Positions 39,270 to 44,477 of a stretch of DNA of 44,477 bases are shown here, in pieces. A program made the translations under genes and the position numbers. The notes beneath the pieces were generated by a model. It was not told the origin of the DNA. It saw only the letters and a list, made by a program, of their open reading frames with translations, and did no database searches. Origin of the DNA: Candidatus Nomurabacteria bacterium CG1_02_43_90 (GTDB lineage Bacteria > Patescibacteriota > Minisyncoccia > Phycocordibacterales > UBA1550); contig MNVN01000009.1 in the NCBI GenBank assembly GCA_001871765.1, forward strand, positions 1-44,477, given 5' to 3'. Position 1 is the first letter of the stretch. Each line of letters opens with the position of its first letter.

Positions 39270-40607
39270 ATGCCGAAGAAAACAATTACAAAGAAAGCCA
39301 CAAAAACAACAAAACCATTGGCACGGAGTGCTGTAAAAAAAGTACTTAAAAAAGCATCGGTAAAGGTTGTTAAAAAAACAACAAAACCTCTTCCCAAAAA
39401 AGTAGTGGCGAAGAAAACTGTTGCAAAAAAACACGGGACAGAGAAAGCCGTTCCTTCAAAAAAAGTTGTTACCAAAAAGAAAGTTGTAGTAGCAAGTAAG
39501 GCTGTTTCCAAAAAACCAAATAGGAAACCAGCAGGAACCGTTGGATGGGAAGAAAAAGCAACACACCTCATTTTAAAAGGACGTGGGCGTGGTTTTATTA
39601 CGTACAATGAAATCCTTAAAGAATTTCCTTTGATTGAGCAGGACGTGCTTTTTCTCGATACTCTTTATGAAAAATTGGGTGATGCCGGTGTCGATATTTT
39701 GGAAAGTGGTGGACTCCTTGAGCTCGAACCAGAAGAGGTGTTGGTAAGCAAAAAATATACCTATAAGAGTGGGGATTCTTCGTATGACTCCATTCAGATG
39801 TATTTGAAAGAGATTGGGCAGTACCCCCTTCTCTCGGCAAGCGAAGAGCGTGAGCTTGCACAACGTATCCAGCAAGGAGATGAAGAAGGAAAAAATCTTT
39901 TGGCGCGTGCGAACCTCCGCCTCGTGGTATCTATTGCAAAAAAATACGTAGGACGTAGCGCTGATCTAACACTCCTTGACCTTATTCAAGAAGGAAACCT
40001 AGGTCTCTTTAAGGCCGTAGAAAAGTTTGAGTGGGAAAAAGGGTATAAGTTTTCAACGTATGCGACATGGTGGATTCGCCAAGCTATTACGCGTGCGCTT
40101 GCCGACCAGTCTCGCACTATTCGTATTCCTGTGCATATGGTAGAGACGATTTCAAAGTACAAGCAGGTGGTACGACGTTTGAGCCAAGACCTTGGTCGTG
40201 AACCGCTCCCTGAGGAAGTTGCCACGGAGATGGGGCTAGATGTTGAGAAGATTTACAATATAAAAAATATCGACCAAGACACCGTATCTCTCGAAAAGCC
40301 AATCGGTGACGATGATGATAAATCCACGTTGGGCGAGTTTATTGCTGATGACAAAATCCTTTCTCCTGATATGGAGTCTGCACAGCGTATACTCTCTGAT
40401 CAAGTCAAAGAGATTCTCGATGACCTTTCTGAAAAAGAGCGCAAGATTCTTGAAATGCGTCATGGTCTTGTTGACGGCATTGTCCACACCCTTGAGGAAG
40501 TAGGACGTGAATTTGCGGTAACTCGTGAACGTATCCGACAAATTGAAGCGAAGGCAATTGAAAAGATTCGCGCGCATGACAAGGTAGATAAATTGCGGAA
40601 TTATTAG
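39270..40607 (+). CDS. rpoD: Sigma-70 family RNA polymerase sigma factor with Lys-rich N-terminal extension
   Basis: [78 protein letters not shown]; region 4 HTH. Start trimmed to MPKKTITKK. Confidence 0.93.
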   Translation: MPKKTITKKATKTTKPLARSAVKKVLKKASVKVVKKTTKPLPKKVVAKKTVAKKHGTEKAVPSKKVVTKKKVVVASKAVSKKPNRKPAGTVGWEEKATHLILKGRGRGFITYNEILKEFPLIEQDVLFLDTLYEKLGDAGVDILESGGLLELEPEEVLVSKKYTYKSGDSSYDSIQMYLKEIGQYPLLSASEERELAQRIQQGDEEGKNLLARANLRLVVSIAKKYVGRSADLTLLDLIQEGNLGLFKAVEKFEWEKGYKFSTYATWWIRQAITRALADQSRTIRIPVHMVETISKYKQVVRRLSQDLGREPLPEEVATEMGLDVEKIYNIKNIDQDTVSLEKPIGDDDDKSTLGEFIADDKILSPDMESAQRILSDQVKEILDDLSEKERKILEMRHGLVDGIVHTLEEVGREFAVTRERIRQIEAKAIEKIRAHDKVDKLRNY

Positions 40608-40617
40608 AAGGATTCAA

Positions 40618-40651
40618 AGAAAAAAGGCGGACACTCGCGTGCCCGCCTTTT
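40618..40651. terminator. Bidirectional terminator between rpoD and a minus-strand small gene
   Basis: aaaaaaggcggacactcgcgtgcccgccttttgg; on the minus strand the stem is followed by TTTTTTCTTT. Confidence 0.75.
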
Positions 40652-40652
40652 G

Positions 40653-40874
40653 GTTATGTGCCGTATTTGAGTATTGATTGCAGTATCCCTTGTGTAGGCG
40701 AGGGTACTACAGGTTCCTGTACTTTTGGCGTTTTTTTGTTTTTGCGTAGGCAAATCGTGCCAATTCTGCAAATCCTTTTTTCATACAGCGGTCACCGCAC
40801 ATGACCAGATTTTCTCTCGAGATATTTGCAGCTGAAACCCCATACTTTTTTCCATCTCGCCATGAATGACGCAA
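40653..40874 (-). pseudogene. Small hypothetical gene with possible -1 frameshift (or disrupted)
   Basis: Minus strand from TTG at 40874: RHSWRDGKKYGVSAANISRENLVMCGDRCMKKGFAELARFAYAKTKK..., then after a -1 shift in an A7 tract (T7 at 40731-40737) TPKVQEPVVPSPTQGILQSILKYGT*. Terminator follows directly. Confidence 0.5.
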
Positions 40875-41002
40875 CTTGATACTATTAGTGAAATTTCCTG
40901 ACTAATACCCATAGTTTATACCTCTCGTGTAATTACCGTGAAGTGTTGTATCCTTAAAAACATTCATTGTCAATACTCTAAATTTGTGCTACCATTATAA
41001 TT

Positions 41003-42355
41003 ATGGATCAAGAAGGAAAATCTCAGGAGAAGGGAGGAATCTCGGAGGCGCTTGTGCGCCATATTTCATTGGTAAAAAATGAACCAGCGTGGATGCTTGA
41101 AAAGCGCCTTGCGGCTTTTGCTTTGTATGAAGAAGCGCCAATGCCTAAATATGGCCCGAGTCTTGCGGGGCTCGACCTCGAAAATATGGTGTACTATGTT
41201 GATCCTAGTGTTTCTGAAAAAGATAATTGGAATGAACTTCCTCAAGAAATTACCGATACCTTTGAAAAACTCGGTATTCCAAAAGCGGAGCATGAGTACT
41301 TGGGAGGGGTGGGCGCACAGTATGATTCAGGTATGGTATACCATCGGCTCAAAGAAAGCTTAACTGCAAAAGGAGTGATTTTTGAAAACATGGACGTTGC
41401 TTTACAGAAGTATCCCGATCTCGTTAAAAAGTATTTTATGACCGATTGTGTACCGATTACTGATCACAAATTTGTTATGCTTCATGCTGCGGTCTGGAGT
41501 GGTGGTACTTTTATTTATGTCCCTAAAGGAGTCAAAGTAGACCAGCCTTTGCAGGCGTATTTTCGCATGAACCGTGAACGGAGCGGGCAGTTTGAACATA
41601 CCCTCATTATCGCTGATGAGGGTTCAGAGATTACCTATATTGAGGGTTGTTCCGCACCTCGCTATCAGGCATCATCGCTTCATGCAGGTTGTGTGGAGAT
41701 TTTTGTACACAATGAAGCCAAAGCAAAATATGTGAGCATCGAGAACTGGTCACTGAATACTTACAATTTGAATACCAAACGCGCATTGGTGTATCGCGAT
41801 GCAGAGATCAAATGGGTGAATGGAAACATGGGGTCAGGAGTCACCATGCTCTATCCTTCTTCTGTTCTCCTTGGGGAGGGTGCCCGCGCGGACAACCTCG
41901 GCCTCGTGATTGCCGGGAAAGGGCAAATACAAGACACTGGGGCAAAAGTTATTCATCTCGCTCCGCATACCACTTCTACTATTTTTTCAAAATCAATTTC
42001 AAAAGATGGCGGTACGGCAAACTATCGTGGACTTATTAAAACTTCAAAGCGTGCGCACGGAACTACGTCATCGCTGGTCTGCGACGCACTCCTTCTTGAT
42101 GACGAATCTCATGCGAATGCATTTCCCGCAGTAGAGAATGCAAACAATGATGTGGAGATTTCTCATGAGGCGCGTATTGGACGCGTGGGGGATGACGAGA
42201 TTTTTTATTTAAAAACGCGCGGTTTTAGCGAAACAGCAGCAGTACGTTTGGCAGTGAACGGTTTTGCAAACCCGATTATTAAAGAGCTTCCGCTTGAGTA
42301 TGCAGTAGAGTTGAACAAGTTGATTACACTCGAGATGGGGAAAGGCAGTTACTAG
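41003..42355 (+). CDS. sufB: Fe-S cluster assembly protein SufB
   Basis: SGGTFIYVPKGVKVDQPLQAYFRMN, EGSEITYIEGCSAPRYQASSLHAGCVEIFVH, FYLKTRGFSETAAVRLAVNGFA. Confidence 0.94.
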   Translation: MDQEGKSQEKGGISEALVRHISLVKNEPAWMLEKRLAAFALYEEAPMPKYGPSLAGLDLENMVYYVDPSVSEKDNWNELPQEITDTFEKLGIPKAEHEYLGGVGAQYDSGMVYHRLKESLTAKGVIFENMDVALQKYPDLVKKYFMTDCVPITDHKFVMLHAAVWSGGTFIYVPKGVKVDQPLQAYFRMNRERSGQFEHTLIIADEGSEITYIEGCSAPRYQASSLHAGCVEIFVHNEAKAKYVSIENWSLNTYNLNTKRALVYRDAEIKWVNGNMGSGVTMLYPSSVLLGEGARADNLGLVIAGKGQIQDTGAKVIHLAPHTTSTIFSKSISKDGGTANYRGLIKTSKRAHGTTSSLVCDALLLDDESHANAFPAVENANNDVEISHEARIGRVGDDEIFYLKTRGFSETAAVRLAVNGFANPIIKELPLEYAVELNKLITLEMGKGSY

Positions 42356-42380
42356 GAGTCTTATTTATAAGAAAATACGT

Positions 42381-43604
42381 ATGCAATTCAATGCACAAAC
42401 AATTAAGCAAGATTTTCCCCTTTTTAACAATGCGCCAGATTTGGTGTATTTAGACAGCGCAGCAACTTCACAGACACCACAGGCGGTACTCGATGCGATG
42501 AATGCCTACTACACAACATTTCGTGCAAATGTGCATCGTGGACTGTATAAAGAAAGTGAAACAGCGAGCGAAGCATACGAGGTAGCGCGTACAAAGGTAG
42601 CGCGGTTTATTGGCGCAAAAAATCCTCAAGAAATTATTTTTACCGCAGGAGCGACCGCATCGTCAAATATGCTCATTGCTATGCTTAATCATTCTGGGCG
42701 ATTGAATGGGGGAGACGAAATGGTCACAACAATCATGGAACACCATGCGAGCCTTATCCCTCTTCAAGAAGTTGCAGAACGCCACGGACTTGTTTTAAAG
42801 CATGTTCCCCTCAAAAAAAATAGTGTGACCCTTGATTACGAAGAAGCTGAGAGACTCATTGTTTCGCGTGTAAAACTCGTGAGCGTAATTCTTGCATCAA
42901 ACGTGACCGGAACAATTAACGATGTTGCTCGTATCGCTGAGATGGCACATAGAGTCGGCGCTCTTGTGATTTGTGATGCAACCGCAGCAGCGGGGCACCT
43001 ACCTCTTGATGTTGAGAAACTCGGAGTTGATTTTCTTTATTTTTCAGGACATAAAATGTGTGGACCAACAGGGGTAGGAGTGCTATGGGGAAAAGAGGAA
43101 ATTTTGGATACACTTGAGCCAGGGTTTTACGGTGGGGGTATCGTTGATGAAGTAACACCTGAAAAAGCAACATGGCGGGGGATACCGGAGCGTTTTGAGG
43201 CAGGAACACCCAACATTGCAGGTGTCATTGGTCTCGGTGTTGCAGTGGATTATTTAGAAACAATTGAGGTTTCGGAACTTAAAAAATATTCAAAAATCTT
43301 AGTACAAAAAGCTATTACGCAACTTTCAGAAATCTCAGGGGTTACGGTCTACGCAGCACCGCATGAACAAAATGTTGGCACGGTTTCATTCACTGTGGAA
43401 GGTATCCATTCCCATGATATCGCGGAAATTTTGGGACGTGAGCATATTGCGGTACGAGTGGGGCATCACTGTGCAATGCCGTTGGCAACCGCACTGGGGG
43501 TCAACGCGACTACGCGCGCAAGCTTTTATTTATACAACACCGAAAAGGATATCAGTCTCCTCGTGCAAGGAATTAGAAAAGCAAAAGAGGTATTTGGGGA
43601 ATAA
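42381..43604 (+). CDS. sufS: Cysteine desulfurase SufS
   Basis: YLDSAATSQTPQAVLDAMNAYYTTFRANVHRGLY, FSGHKMCGPTGVGVLWGKEE, RVGHHCAMPLATALGV. Confidence 0.95.
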   Translation: MQFNAQTIKQDFPLFNNAPDLVYLDSAATSQTPQAVLDAMNAYYTTFRANVHRGLYKESETASEAYEVARTKVARFIGAKNPQEIIFTAGATASSNMLIAMLNHSGRLNGGDEMVTTIMEHHASLIPLQEVAERHGLVLKHVPLKKNSVTLDYEEAERLIVSRVKLVSVILASNVTGTINDVARIAEMAHRVGALVICDATAAAGHLPLDVEKLGVDFLYFSGHKMCGPTGVGVLWGKEEILDTLEPGFYGGGIVDEVTPEKATWRGIPERFEAGTPNIAGVIGLGVAVDYLETIEVSELKKYSKILVQKAITQLSEISGVTVYAAPHEQNVGTVSFTVEGIHSHDIAEILGREHIAVRVGHHCAMPLATALGVNATTRASFYLYNTEKDISLLVQGIRKAKEVFGE

Positions 43605-43658
43605 AGGTTCCCTTCGGCAAGCCGACGGGGTATTGTAGGAGTTCGCTTCACTCACACT

Positions 43659-43737
43659 TCCTCACCGCAAGCGGTGAGGAATTAAACCTATATTAACTCC
43701 TCAGCTCGAACATACAAAAGTAGTCTTTTGTATGTTC
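43659..43737. repeat. Consecutive hairpins in the sufS-sufU intergenic region
   Basis: tcctcaccgc-aa-gcggtgagga (43659-43680) and gaacatacaaaag-tagt-cttttgtatgttc (43708-43737). Confidence 0.85.
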
Positions 43738-43960
43738 CTCGCTTTACGTCGTTAATAAAAAAAGGTCGCGAATGCGACCCTTGGGCGATGGAAACTACTT
43801 GTGTCGATTGACCGAAGTCCTGTGCTGACGTATTTTTTTTGTTTAAAACTTTGAACCCCTGTCGCGGAAATTTTCTCGGAAATTTCTTTTTTAAGGCATC
43901 CTTCTTTTCTTGCTCAAGAATGAGCGAAAGAAGAAATAAAAAGAACCAAAACTGTTTCTG
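43688..43960 (-). CDS. Small hypothetical ORF with hydrophobic N-terminus
   Basis: MQKQFWFFLFLLSLILEQEKKDALKKKFPRKFPRQGF...; RBS-like gaggga upstream; the frame runs through the terminator hairpin, so the 3-prime part is doubtful. Start coordinate approximate. Confidence 0.35.
   Translation of the reverse strand, partial: QKQFWFFLFLLSLILEQEKKDALKKKFPRKFPRQGFKVLNKKNTSAQDFGQSTQVVSIAQGSHSRPFFINDVKRGTYKRLLLYVRAEELI
43757..43781 (-). terminator. Minus-strand rho-independent terminator
   Basis: Minus strand ggtcgc-attc-gcgacc followed by TTTTTTT. Confidence 0.7.
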
Positions 43961-43994
43961 CATGACAATCTCCCTCATGTTTACTCGACCCGTA

Positions 43995-44030
43995 TAGTAC
44001 ACTTAATCACGTGACTTGTCAATCTCTTAA
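43995..44030 (-). promoter_or_regulatory. Minus-strand sigma70-like promoter
   Basis: Minus strand TTGACA-agtcacgtgattaagtg (17 nt)-TACTAT. Confidence 0.6.
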
Positions 44031-44061
44031 AAATACGCTATAATCAAAAAATTGTAGTCGC

Positions 44062-44430
44062 ATGGAAGAACTCTATAAAGAAAATATTCTTGATCATAAT
44101 ACCCACCCACATAATAAGCGGGTGATTGTAGGAGGTCATGCTGAGGCAAAAGCACGCAATGTTTCGTGTGGGGATAGCGCCACTCTGCAAATCGTTTTTG
44201 ATGAGCAGGGGTATGCAATTGATGTAGCATTTCAGGGGGATGGATGCGCTGTTTCTCAGGCGGGTATTTCAATGCTCACGGACAAAATAAAAGGAATGCA
44301 CCGTGATGCGATCAAACTCTTGTCCCCAGGAGATATGTATACGATGCTTGGCGTTGCCATCAGCCATTCGCGGGTGAACTGCGCACTTTTGGGATATGAA
44401 GCATTACAAAATATACTAAAAACAGCATGA
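44062..44430 (+). CDS. sufU: SufU-family Fe-S scaffold/sulfur transfer protein
   Basis: MEELYKENILDHNTHPHNKRVI...NVSCGDSATLQI...GDGCAVSQAGISMLTDKIKG...NCALLGYEALQNIL; three conserved Cys. Confidence 0.92.
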   Translation: MEELYKENILDHNTHPHNKRVIVGGHAEAKARNVSCGDSATLQIVFDEQGYAIDVAFQGDGCAVSQAGISMLTDKIKGMHRDAIKLLSPGDMYTMLGVAISHSRVNCALLGYEALQNILKTA

Positions 44431-44477
44431 GTACACTCATTATTAAAAATCTAAAAGTTTCCCATAAAGATGCGCAA
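44427..44477 (+). CDS. sufC: SufC-like ABC ATPase, N-terminus only (truncated by window end)
   Basis: MSTLIIKNLKVSHKDAQ...; overlaps the sufU stop (ATGA). Confidence 0.65.
   Translation, partial: MSTLIIKNLKVSHKDAQ

Overview
This 44.5 kb window looks like the core chromosome of a small-genome bacterium. A CPR/Patescibacteria (Parcubacteria-like) origin is an inference from compact or truncated core proteins, not something I could test. It encodes rpmE, prfA, rpsB, tsf, tRNA-Thr(TGT), pheS, pheT, gyrB, thrS, dnaE, rnhB, an ABC exporter, rpmF, a nusB-Nudix fusion, rnc, a short smc, rnr, rpsP, khpA, trmD, a RelBE-type toxin-antitoxin pair, rpoB, rpoC, dnaG, rpoD, sufB, sufS, sufU and the first codons of a sufC-like gene. 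The left edge holds debris of a serine recombinase and a DUF389-like gene. The most striking observation is a complete-looking NlpC/P60 cysteine-peptidase domain (C357/H425/H437) inserted in frame inside the B5 domain of PheT, which also lacks the usual N-terminal tRNA-binding OB domain. Other notable items are a NusB-Nudix fusion, a 747-aa SMC with no visible hinge, a histone-H1-like tail on the sigma factor, a cupredoxin-like protein without evident copper ligands, a short antisense gene with an in-frame A_AAA_AAA slippery site, a two-repeat gene split by a frameshift, several long perfect palindromes (some between divergent genes), a tRNA-like relic with a 15-bp inverted match to tRNA-Thr, and a structured suf intergenic region with a tiny opposite-strand transcription unit. 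All calls come from reading the sequence; no searches were run.
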